A stretch of 27,170 bases of DNA, taken from the NCBI GenBank assembly GCA_025353435.1, contig JANXQR010000403.1, positions 1-27,170 of the forward strand, read 5' to 3'. Below the pieces are notes generated by a model. The model was not told the DNA's origin, searched no databases, and saw only the letters and a program-made list of their open reading frames with translations. The stretch is from Acidobacteriota bacterium (GTDB lineage: Bacteria > Acidobacteriota > Terriglobia > Terriglobales > Acidobacteriaceae). The position numbers were made by a program, and so were the translations under genes. Of this stretch, positions 8,399-15,184 are shown in pieces (position 1 is the stretch's first letter; the number at the start of each line of letters is the position of its first letter).

Positions 8399-9127
8399 AT
8401 GTTTGAAGATTCCACGTTTGAATCCGCGGGCAGAATCAGTAAAGCAAGTAAGAGCAAATACTGGATGATGGTGACGTTCATCATCAATGGCTCGATCCTT
8501 GTTCTATTGATCCTGATTCCGCTGATCTACCCTGAGGCGCTTCCGAAGGCGATGATGCAGACGCTGTTGGTTGCTCCGCCTCCGCCTCCGCCACCACCGC
8601 CACCGCCGCCTCCGTCCGCACCTGTGCATGTGGTGCACGTGCAGTCGGAGATGATGAACAACCAGCTTGTTGCGCCCACCAAAATCCCCAAAGACATCAA
8701 GAACGTCGCTGAGAAAGAGGCTCCTCCGTCGAGCTTCGGCGTCGCCGGCATGGAAGGCCTTAACGGCAGCGCGGGTGGCGTTATTGGCGGCCTGTTCGCC
8801 AACAACAATGCTCCCAAGGTCAAGGCTGAAGCGCCCAAGAAGGTGAATATCTCAGCTGGTGTCGCCCAGGGAATGCTTCTGCAGAAAACGATTCCAGTCT
8901 ATCCCCCGATAGCCAAGGCGGCTCGCGTTTCCGGCACGGTAGTGCTGCAGGCGACCATCTCCAAGTCTGGGACAATCGAAAACCTGCGTGTGATCGGCGG
9001 TCCTGCGATGTTGCAGCAGGCTGCGATGGACGCGGTACGGCAATGGCGCTACAAGCCATACTTGCTAAACAACGACCCCGTTGAAGTAGAGACCACGGTA
9101 AACGTGATCTTCAGCCTCGGCGGATGA
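8399..9127 (+). CDS. tonB: Energy transducer TonB
   Basis: This 242-residue protein links the proton gradient harvested by ExbB/ExbD to TonB-dependent outer-membrane receptors. The layout is standard: a cytoplasmic N-terminus, one helix at about 22-44, 13 consecutive Pro at 60-72, a flexible middle, and a TonB C-terminal domain at about 155-240 with PVYPPIAKAARVSGTV and AVRQWRYKPY. It is followed by a strong terminator and then the exbB operon, so the two units are adjacent but seem separately transcribed. The ribosome binding site is weak (GAGG near 8386). The Pro run is built of mixed CCN codons. Confidence 0.9.
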   Translation: MFEDSTFESAGRISKASKSKYWMMVTFIINGSILVLLILIPLIYPEALPKAMMQTLLVAPPPPPPPPPPPPPSAPVHVVHVQSEMMNNQLVAPTKIPKDIKNVAEKEAPPSSFGVAGMEGLNGSAGGVIGGLFANNNAPKVKAEAPKKVNISAGVAQGMLLQKTIPVYPPIAKAARVSGTVVLQATISKSGTIENLRVIGGPAMLQQAAMDAVRQWRYKPYLLNNDPVEVETTVNVIFSLGG

Positions 9128-9137
9128 GAACTCCGTG

Positions 9138-9174
9138 GCCCTTTTACCGATTTCGGTAGGAGGGCTTCTTTTTT
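9138..9174 (+). terminator. Strong rho-independent terminator after tonB
   Basis: A 12-bp stem (9138-9149 with 9154-9165, including two G-U pairs) with a 4-base ATTT loop is followed by TTCTTTTTT. It begins 11 bases after the tonB stop and separates tonB from exbB. Confidence 0.88.
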
Positions 9175-9178
9175 GGCC

Positions 9179-9207
9179 TGAATGCGAATCGAAAAGAACC
9201 GCATTCA
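9179..9207. repeat. Perfect 8-bp inverted repeat upstream of exbB
   Basis: TGAATGCG (9179-9186) and CGCATTCA (9200-9207) are perfect inverted copies 13 bases apart, between the tonB terminator and exbB. It could be an operator or a leader hairpin. I cannot place a confident promoter in the 200 bases before exbB. Confidence 0.4.
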
Positions 9208-9375
9208 TAAAGTATTTCCGGAATAACTGTTGAGCGCAGCAATTCTGCGAAGCTGACGGGCCTTCAACCTGCCGCAGCGAGTGGATTTCCTAGGCCCGAC
9301 AGCAATTTCCGAGAGCGCCATGCAACCGCAACAAAGCCGTAGTTCACAAGAAAACTCCTTAGGAGGAACGATTCA

Positions 9376-10119
9376 GTGATTCTCGCTCAGCTCGCACATT
9401 TTGCCTCACACACGGTCAGCAGCCTTGCCTTCTTCCAGGAAGAGGGTGGGACAGTCAGCTTTACACCTATGGGTCTCTGGAGTCACATGGGATGGTTGGC
9501 TCGTTCCGTAGCAATTCTTCTCTTCATTGAGTCGATCTGGTCCTTGGCTGTGATGATCGACCGTTACCTGTACTTCTCTGCTGCCCGTAAGCAATCGCGC
9601 GAGTTTGCGCCCAAGGTTGCTGGCGCTCTGAAGGACAACAAGCTTGAAGAAGCCATCAAGATTGCCGACCGCAACAAGAAGTCGCATCTTGCCGAAGTGG
9701 TGACTGCCGGCCTGCAGGAGTTCCGCGTCTCCTCGGGTCAGGCGACCGAAGAGACCATTGCGAGCTCTGAGCGCGCTTTGGAGCGTGCGGAAGCCATCGT
9801 GCACGCGAAGCTGAAGAGGGGCCTAAGCGTTTTGGCCACCATCGGCTCCACGGCTCCGTTCGTCGGACTGTTCGGCACCGTCGTCGGCATCTTGAACGCC
9901 TTCCAGCAGATCGCCACGCAGAAGACCTCGGGCATCGGCGCAGTCGCCGGTGGTATTTCCGAGGCCCTCGTCACCACGGCGTTCGGCCTGCTTGTGGCTA
10001 TCCCCGCCGTCATGGCGTTCAACTACTTCACCGGCCGCGTTGAGTCATTCGATGTCGAAATGGATAACTCATCGAGCGAGCTGATCGATTACTTCATCAA
10101 GCAGAGCCACAAGCGTTAA
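9376..10119 (+). CDS. exbB: MotA/TolQ/ExbB-type proton channel protein
   Basis: This 247-residue inner-membrane protein forms the proton channel with ExbD and powers TonB. The first helix lies at about 41-61. A cytoplasmic region rich in charged residues follows, then two further helices around 148-168 and 190-212 with the family segments GSTAPFVGLFGTVVGILNAF and TTAFGLLVAIPAVMAFNYF. The start is GTG at 9376, set by a perfect AGGAGG at 9361-9366, 9 bases ahead. Three exbD genes follow. TolQ is the alternative name, but tonB next door and no tolB/pal in view favour ExbB. Confidence 0.9.
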   Translation: MILAQLAHFASHTVSSLAFFQEEGGTVSFTPMGLWSHMGWLARSVAILLFIESIWSLAVMIDRYLYFSAARKQSREFAPKVAGALKDNKLEEAIKIADRNKKSHLAEVVTAGLQEFRVSSGQATEETIASSERALERAEAIVHAKLKRGLSVLATIGSTAPFVGLFGTVVGILNAFQQIATQKTSGIGAVAGGISEALVTTAFGLLVAIPAVMAFNYFTGRVESFDVEMDNSSSELIDYFIKQSHKR

Positions 10120-10154
10120 GCAAGTGGTAGCCAGCTTGAGCGGGATGCTTCGGA

Positions 10155-10184
10155 GGGCAGGCGAGAGGCGACTCTCTCCTGCCC
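10155..10184 (+). other. Intercistronic hairpin between exbB and the first exbD
   Basis: GGGCAGG (10155-10161) pairs with CCTGCCC (10178-10184), and GAGAG pairs with CTCTC inside it. A single C/T mismatch separates the two stems, and the loop is GCGA, a GNRA tetraloop. No T-run follows, so it is not a normal terminator. It may protect the exbB mRNA end or tune the exbB to exbD ratio. Confidence 0.6.
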
Positions 10185-10272
10185 GCCAGTTTCGAGCGAG
10201 ATCCCTCTAAAGCAAGATCACGGTAAGCCGGATGCCCTCCGGGAGCAAAAATTCAAGGCATGGAGCTCCACA

Positions 10273-10716
10273 ATGGGAGTAGCAGTTCGTAATGAAGCGG
10301 CCAATGTCAACGCCAACATCAATGTGACGCCGATGGTGGACGTGATGTTGGTGCTGCTGATCATCTTCATGGTCATCACGCCGATGCTCCAGAACAAGGT
10401 GTCGGTTGATATGGCGAAGGTGGATAATCCCACGTCGATGCCGGATGCCGACAAGGAAGACGCCATTGTCGTCGCAATCACCCGGGACGGCGGCGTATTT
10501 CTGGGGCAGGACAAAATCGCGGTCAGCGAACTCGGCGCACGTGTTCGCGACAAGATCGCCGACAAGCCCGGCAAGACCATTTACGTTCGTGCCGATGCGC
10601 GCGCGCAGTTCCGCGCCGTGGAAGACGCGATCGACGCCGTGCGTACCGCTGGAGTTGATGAAGTGGGCCTGTTGACGCAGAAACGCGAACCAGGCGGACC
10701 CGCAGGCGGCGAATAG
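10273..10716 (+). CDS. exbD: ExbD/TolR family protein, first of three
   Basis: This 147-residue protein has the ExbD layout: a short cytoplasmic N-terminus, a single helix, and a periplasmic domain. The key segment NVTPMVDVMLVLLIIFMVITP holds Asp23, the proton-carrying residue of the family. The periplasmic part contains VYVRADARAQF-like sequence (TIYVRADARAQFRAVEDAID). The ATG at 10273 has TGGAG 7 bases upstream. It differs from the next two copies by a PMLQNKVSVDM rather than a P-x-G-x-ALVP start to the periplasmic region, so it is the most diverged copy. It acts with ExbB and TonB. Confidence 0.92.
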   Translation: MGVAVRNEAANVNANINVTPMVDVMLVLLIIFMVITPMLQNKVSVDMAKVDNPTSMPDADKEDAIVVAITRDGGVFLGQDKIAVSELGARVRDKIADKPGKTIYVRADARAQFRAVEDAIDAVRTAGVDEVGLLTQKREPGGPAGGE

Positions 10717-10767
10717 CGATTGCTCTGTCGCATTTAACGATTTTGAGGAACCGAGGAGTTTGAAGCT

Positions 10768-11202
10768 ATGGCAATGTCAATGGGGGGATCGAGTGCATAC
10801 TCGTCCGACATCAATGTCACGCCCATGATCGACGTTCTGCTGGTGCTGCTGATCATTTTCATGGTCATTGTGCCGGTTACACCGAAGGGGCTGGATGCGC
10901 TTGTGCCGCAGCCGCCGAAGAATCCGAACCAGCAGCAGCCGAACGACCGCACCATTGTCGTGCAGGTGCAGGGCAAGGCTGGAACACCGCTGGTTTACAA
11001 GATCAACGAGACCGAAGTGGCCAAGCGTGATCTCCAGGCCAGGCTCACCGACATCTATTCCAACCGTGCCGAGCGTGTCATGTTCGTCAAGGGCGATGAC
11101 GATGTGAATTTCTCGGCTATTGCGGACGTGATCGATATTGCCCACGCGGCAAACGTGGATCACATCGGGATCATGACGCCAAAAATTATGGCAGGTCAGT
11201 AA
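10768..11202 (+). CDS. exbD: ExbD/TolR family protein, second of three
   Basis: This 144-residue ExbD-type protein has INVTPMIDVLLVLLIIFMVIVP with the proton-relay Asp22, followed by a periplasmic domain containing LDALVPQPPKNP and VMFVKGDDDVNFSAIADVIDIAHAA. GAGGAG just ahead of the ATG at 10768 serves as ribosome binding site. Its sequence is much closer to the third copy than to the first: both share ALVP, RxxxVxxVKGDDxxxFSxIAxVIDIxHAAxVDHxGxMTPK. This suggests a recent local duplication. All catalytic features are intact. Confidence 0.92.
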   Translation: MAMSMGGSSAYSSDINVTPMIDVLLVLLIIFMVIVPVTPKGLDALVPQPPKNPNQQQPNDRTIVVQVQGKAGTPLVYKINETEVAKRDLQARLTDIYSNRAERVMFVKGDDDVNFSAIADVIDIAHAANVDHIGIMTPKIMAGQ

Positions 11203-11225
11203 GTCGGCCTGCCGCTGCGAGGCAT

Positions 11226-11242
11226 TTCCCCGGCACGGGGAA
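11226..11242 (+). other. Small hairpin just ahead of the third exbD
   Basis: TTCCCCG (11226-11232) and CGGGGAA (11236-11242) form a perfect 7-bp stem with a 3-base loop. It lies directly upstream of the AAGGGAA ribosome binding site of the third exbD and could affect its translation or mRNA ends. Confidence 0.45.
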
Positions 11243-11258
11243 GAAGGGAACTTGCGCC

Positions 11259-11687
11259 ATGACGATCAGCAAAGGAATCGAGGGCGGTCTGACTTCGGAA
11301 ATCAACATGACTCCGATGATCGATGTTCTGCTGGTTCTATTGATTATCTTCATGGTGATTGTTCCCGCGATGCCGCGAGGGGAATCCGCTCTCGTGCCAA
11401 GACCGGCCAATGGGCATGAAACTCAGCCATCGGAAGCAGTCGTATTGGAGGTTCTGAAGGGTGCCGGAGATGAAGCCACCTTCAGGATCAATCAGCAGGC
11501 CACATCCCGGGCGGAGCTTCCGGCACGGCTTGGAGCCATCTACGCCAATCGAGCCCGGCGCGTGCTTTACGTCAAGGGTGACGACCAACTCAGTTTCAGC
11601 CAGATTGCGGAAGTGATCGACATCAGCCATGCGGCTGGTGTGGATCATGTGGGTCTAATGACGCCGAAAGTGTTGAGGGGCTTGTAG
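11259..11687 (+). CDS. exbD: ExbD/TolR family protein, third of three
   Basis: This 142-residue protein has INMTPMIDVLLVLLIIFMVIVP with Asp22 conserved, and a periplasmic domain ending in ISHAAGVDHVGLMTPKVL. The ribosome binding site GAAGGGAA lies about 9 bases before the ATG at 11259. It is close in sequence to the second copy. Whether the three copies form mixed dimers or serve different TonB or non-TonB partners cannot be seen from sequence. All appear functional. Confidence 0.92.
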   Translation: MTISKGIEGGLTSEINMTPMIDVLLVLLIIFMVIVPAMPRGESALVPRPANGHETQPSEAVVLEVLKGAGDEATFRINQQATSRAELPARLGAIYANRARRVLYVKGDDQLSFSQIAEVIDISHAAGVDHVGLMTPKVLRGL

Positions 11688-11735
11688 CAAGTCGGGGCTG
11701 ATTTGCGCCCCAAGCTTCCGCAGGCAACTTCGTCC

Positions 11736-11763
11736 TTGAAGGGGTCCCCAACAGGAGTACAAT
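11736..11763 (+). promoter_or_regulatory. Sigma-70-type promoter for the TPR lipoprotein gene
   Basis: TTGAAG (11736-11741) and TACAAT (11758-11763, 5 of 6 matches) are separated by 16 bases. Transcription would start about 95 bases before the ATG at 11865. This gives the TPR gene its own promoter within the exb cluster and supports the downstream start. Confidence 0.5.
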
Positions 11764-11864
11764 TCTTTTTCGCCTGGTTTTCGGGAACTCCCGCCGGAGC
11801 CAGATTTGATCAAGATCCAGGCGCGCACCGTAATAGGGTCGCCCTGAAGGAGAAGGACAAGGAC

Positions 11865-12701
11865 ATGAATCGACCTGCACGAATTACGGCGCTCGCGGTA
11901 GCCTTGGGCTGCATGTTGCTCTCCATGAGCGGGTGCAATCGCCTCGCGGCCCGTGACCAATTGAACAAGGGAGTGGACGCTTACAAAGCCGCCCGGTTTG
12001 AAGAAGCCATTGGGCATTTCCAAAAGGCCACGGAGTTGGATCCGAGCCTTCCCATGGCCAAGAGCTATCTGGCAACCGCCCTGGCGCAGAACATCGTTCC
12101 CGGACTCGACTCACCTGAAAATCTGAAGAACGCACAGCAGGCGATCAGCATATTCCAGGAAGTTCTGGCGAAGGATCCCAACGACGTCAACAGCCTCAAG
12201 CAGATTGCCGCCATCTACTTCAGCGTGAACAAGCTGGATGAAGCCAAGGATTGGCAAAAGAAGGTATTGGCAGTTGACGCCAAGGACCCCGAGGCCGCGT
12301 ACACGATCGGCGTGATCGATTGGACCACGGCTCACAAGAAGGCACTGGCAGTTCTGGTTCCAGCGGGCTTGAATGACGATGGTGAGGGCAATGTGAAGGC
12401 GCCCAAGAAGCTCCTGGAGCAGATCGCAGACGAGAACGGCCCTGTAGTCGACGAAGGGCTCAAGTATCTCAATCAGGCTGTGCAGAACCGGTCCAACTAC
12501 GACGATGCCATGACCTACCTGAATCTCATGTATCGGCGCAAGGCGGACGTGGACTTCAAGGATGCGGCTGCGGTGAAGGACGATGTGGCGCAGGCGAAGG
12601 ATTGGACTACAAAGGCGATGGGAACTCGCAAGGCAAATGAAGAGAAGAAGGACAAGGGTCCTGGCGGCATCACCATGGACTCGAGCGGAAACCTCAAGTA
12701 G
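11865..12701 (+). CDS. TPR-repeat lipoprotein
   Basis: This 278-residue protein has a lipoprotein signal: MNRPARI, a hydrophobic core, and SMSGC with Cys24 as the lipidated residue. TPR-type helices follow, for example AYKAARFEEAIGHFQKATEL and AISIFQEVLAKDPNDVNSL, at about residues 30-180, then a charged tail with KANEEKKDKG. The frame is open to 11703, but the ATG at 11865 is chosen because AAGGA lies 7 bases ahead and because it gives an intact lipobox. It probably sits in a membrane facing the periplasm as a scaffold. Its position after exbB-exbD3 suggests a link to the TonB machinery, but this is inference. A strong terminator follows. Confidence 0.8.
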   Translation: MNRPARITALAVALGCMLLSMSGCNRLAARDQLNKGVDAYKAARFEEAIGHFQKATELDPSLPMAKSYLATALAQNIVPGLDSPENLKNAQQAISIFQEVLAKDPNDVNSLKQIAAIYFSVNKLDEAKDWQKKVLAVDAKDPEAAYTIGVIDWTTAHKKALAVLVPAGLNDDGEGNVKAPKKLLEQIADENGPVVDEGLKYLNQAVQNRSNYDDAMTYLNLMYRRKADVDFKDAAAVKDDVAQAKDWTTKAMGTRKANEEKKDKGPGGITMDSSGNLK

Positions 12702-12725
12702 CCTCCGCAATTCGCGACTGAACAA

Positions 12726-12762
12726 GAAAACGGCCTCCGCTTGGCGGAGGCCGTTTTCTTTT
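12726..12762. terminator. Strong rho-independent terminator, probably bidirectional
   Basis: A perfect 15-bp stem (12726-12740 with 12744-12758) with a 3-base loop is followed by TTTT. Read on the other strand, the stem is followed by TTGTT. It sits between the TPR gene and the converging isomerase gene, so it can end both. Bases 12763-12967 hold nothing else I can identify. Confidence 0.9.
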
Positions 12763-12967
12763 CGCGCTTCATACATGGGACCCTTGCGCCGGATATGGCC
12801 GATACCTTGGGGCGAAGGGGCAATGGCTGAATTCCGCCAAGGCTCGCGTGGGATAAGAGAAGCACCTTTGGCCGAGGCGTGATTGACATTTTGGACCAGG
12901 GGAAGGCGTTCACTTCAACCAGTCTGACCCTGCCAATGGCGGTACGCAACTGCCACAGAGAGCGGTA

Positions 12968-14041
12968 CTATTGAGCACCCTGCTTCAACACCTGCTCGGC
13001 AAAGTAATTACGGATTTTGGCATTGTCGTGAAGCATCTCGTAGTACGCATTTTTGAGAAGCTGGGCGTGGCTCTCGCGCAGGCCGGAGCGGATCGTCTGC
13101 TGCACGCGGGGGTCGTTGATCTCCCGCTGACCGGCGGGTTCGCGGCCCAGCAGCTTGTAAATTGCGAATCCGAGGAAGTGCCGCCCGGGGGCTGATGCAT
13201 CGTAGGCGGGAATAATGTCGGTCAACTGGCCCGGCTTCAGCTTGACAATTCCAGCGTAGAGATCCGACTCTGCCTGCAGCTGTGACTCAGGCACAAAACC
13301 CATATCGCCTCCATTCGAGGCGAAATTTGCATTCTCGGAGTATTGGGCCGCGAGCGTGCCAAAATCGTCGCCGCTCTGGAGCCTGTTGCGGATATTGTCG
13401 ATCTCTTTGCGGGCTTCCGCTTCATTCGGCACCCTGCGCGCCTGTTGATTGCCGCTTTGCTGGGGAGAGGTACCAGTCACAACAATCTGGGCAATCTGGT
13501 ATCGAGGCTCAATGAAATTGAATTCCGATTTGTGGCCGTTGTAGTAGCTCGTGATATCCGCGTCGGTGATGTTGATCTTCGACTCGATTTCCTTGTTCAG
13601 CAGCTTGGTGGTGGTCAGTGCCCGCCGAATCTGTTTCTTCAGGTCATCAAGCGACTGTCCACGCGCTTTGAGCTGGCTCTCAAATTCTTCCTTGGTGGAA
13701 AGTGCCTTGATTTCCGTGAGCTTTGCGTTCACGTCTTCGTCGCTGGCAACCAAGTTGAGCTTGGCAGCACGCTGCTGCAAGATCTCATCGTCGATCATGC
13801 CGCGGAGAAGATTTAGGCGCTGGATGTCGGCTTGCTGCGAGGAGGGGGCCTCGGGAGTCTCGCCGAGGCTGGCCTTGTAGTACTTCTCAAGGTCCGCGCG
13901 CATGATTTCCTTGTCGTTGACAGTCGCGACTACATCGGCGCTGGGCGAGGGATGGCACCCGCTTAAGCCAGAAATCAAAACCCCGGCTCCCGCAAGGCAA
14001 AGGGCAGATCGACGCGCCCATGAAATCAATTCAGCTTGCAA
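12968..14041 (-). CDS. SurA/PrsA-like peptidylprolyl isomerase lipoprotein
   Basis: This 357-residue protein combines a lipoprotein signal (LSGC, Cys29), a SurA-type N-terminal chaperone region at about 36-160, and one parvulin (PPIC) domain at about 180-300 with FGTLAAQYSENANFASNGGDMGFV (key part GGDMGFV). It probably helps outer-membrane or exported proteins fold in the periplasm. SurA proper is soluble with two parvulin domains, while this protein is lipid-anchored with one, so it is closer to PrsA in layout. The start is TTG at 14041, with GAGGAG 9 bases ahead; no ATG fits. It is the last gene of the lptD-dsbA-isomerase set on this strand. Confidence 0.88.
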   Translation of the reverse strand: MQAELISWARRSALCLAGAGVLISGLSGCHPSPSADVVATVNDKEIMRADLEKYYKASLGETPEAPSSQQADIQRLNLLRGMIDDEILQQRAAKLNLVASDEDVNAKLTEIKALSTKEEFESQLKARGQSLDDLKKQIRRALTTTKLLNKEIESKINITDADITSYYNGHKSEFNFIEPRYQIAQIVVTGTSPQQSGNQQARRVPNEAEARKEIDNIRNRLQSGDDFGTLAAQYSENANFASNGGDMGFVPESQLQAESDLYAGIVKLKPGQLTDIIPAYDASAPGRHFLGFAIYKLLGREPAGQREINDPRVQQTIRSGLRESHAQLLKNAYYEMLHDNAKIRNYFAEQVLKQGAQ

Positions 14042-14092
14042 CCTGATCTCTCCTCGGAAGACTAAATGCTTCTGGCACTTAAGGATAACTCC

Positions 14093-14137
14093 CCGGCACT
14101 GCCCGGCGACAGGATATTGGGTGACTTGCAGTGCCGG
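14093..14137. repeat. Perfect 10-bp inverted repeat between the DsbA-like and isomerase genes
   Basis: CCGGCACTGC (14093-14102) and GCAGTGCCGG (14128-14137) are perfect inverted copies with a 25-base spacer. There is no T-run on either side, so a simple terminator is unlikely. It may be an intercistronic RNA hairpin or a protein site. Confidence 0.55.
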
Positions 14138-14167
14138 TCGAAACAGATTGAGCCGTGAGCCGCCAAT

Positions 14168-15109
14168 TTACTGGCCAAATGGCTTGGTTTGGGGCGCGGG
14201 GGCAGGAGTTGGCTGGGCAGAAGGCGGCTGCTCACCGGCAGCTTTCAATGCCCGGTCAATGACAGCCCACAGCTGCTGTTCCGGCACGAAGCCCTCGATA
14301 CGCTCGCCTTCAACAAAGATGGCCGGAGTGCCGTTGATGCCGAGGGTTTCCGCCTCGTGCGAAGAAGCCTTCACCTGCGCGTCGTCCTGTTTGGCAATAC
14401 AGGCGTCCAGTCGGGGGGCATCAAGCTTGGCAATCGTTGCCTCCTGGCGGGCAATCCGATCGAGCGCTGCGAAACTCTTCGCAGGGTCGCGATCTTCGCC
14501 GTTGACCTCCTGGCCGTGCGAATGCAGGTAGTCGACGTAGGTCCAATAAACGGATGTACTCTGCGCGCCCAGGCAATTGGAATCGATCGCCGCACGCATG
14601 GCCCAGGGATGCAACTCCACCAGCGGATCGTCCTTGTAAATGAAGCGGACCTTGTCCTTGTAGCGCTCCATTGTGTCTGGAAACAGCGACTGGTGCATGC
14701 GCGCGCAATACGGACATTCGAGGTCGTCGTAGTTGATAACCGTAACCTTGGCATCCGGGTTACCGCGAATGGGCCGTCCGGCCACGTCGATATGCAGGGC
14801 AGGATCCTTGGCGAGGTCGAAGGTCTCGAGGCGGGCCAATTTGCTGTTGTCCGTGGAGATCATGAAGTCGATTGTGGTGTTCTTCCCGCCCTTGCCGACA
14901 ACGATCGGAAGCGAGTCGTATCCAGGAACCTGGCTGGGCTTGCGCGCGCCAATCAAAACGTCGTAGGTCTGGGGAATATTGAACTGGGAACGAACCATGA
15001 CCTCGATGTGGCGCGTGAGGGTTGGGTCGGCGGTCGGCGCGGTTTGGGCTTTACAGCCGGCGGCCAAGGTGATTGCGAGCAGGCCGGCCATGAATCGAAT
15101 TCGAAACAA
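14168..15109 (-). CDS. DsbA-like thioredoxin-fold lipoprotein
   Basis: This 313-residue protein has a lipobox LAAGC with Cys19 and a DsbA/DsbG-type thioredoxin domain. The active site ECPYC has Cys132 and Cys135, and the cis-Pro loop GTPAIF has Pro262. A further Cys pair (179 and 237) lies in the helical insert. It should act in the periplasm as a thiol oxidase or isomerase, tethered to a membrane. About 95 residues between lipid anchor and thioredoxin fold form a separate region of unknown role, and the C-terminus is Pro-rich. The start is TTG at 15109 with GAGGA 7 bases ahead; an ATG 18 bases downstream would shorten the signal peptide. It lies between lptD and the isomerase gene. Confidence 0.88.
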   Translation of the reverse strand: MFRIRFMAGLLAITLAAGCKAQTAPTADPTLTRHIEVMVRSQFNIPQTYDVLIGARKPSQVPGYDSLPIVVGKGGKNTTIDFMISTDNSKLARLETFDLAKDPALHIDVAGRPIRGNPDAKVTVINYDDLECPYCARMHQSLFPDTMERYKDKVRFIYKDDPLVELHPWAMRAAIDSNCLGAQSTSVYWTYVDYLHSHGQEVNGEDRDPAKSFAALDRIARQEATIAKLDAPRLDACIAKQDDAQVKASSHEAETLGINGTPAIFVEGERIEGFVPEQQLWAVIDRALKAAGEQPPSAQPTPAPAPQTKPFGQ

Positions 15110-15184
15110 AGTGGGATCCTCTCTAAAAAGGATACTCCAGACTGGGGTTCTGAGGAGTAGACGGGGGAAAAGCGAAAAGGAACT

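Noticed and set aside
8576..8616. Proline codon run in tonB as a slippage or repeat element
   Set aside because: Codons are mixed CCN, not a uniform repeat, and Pro runs are normal for TonB proteins.
12111..12776. A 221-codon minus-strand frame opposite the TPR gene
   Set aside because: It runs through the terminator, and the plus-strand frame has a lipobox and TPR motifs.
14189..15160. A 323-codon plus-strand frame opposite the DsbA-like gene
   Set aside because: The minus strand encodes CPYC and the cis-Pro loop at proper spacing; the plus frame shows no family motif.
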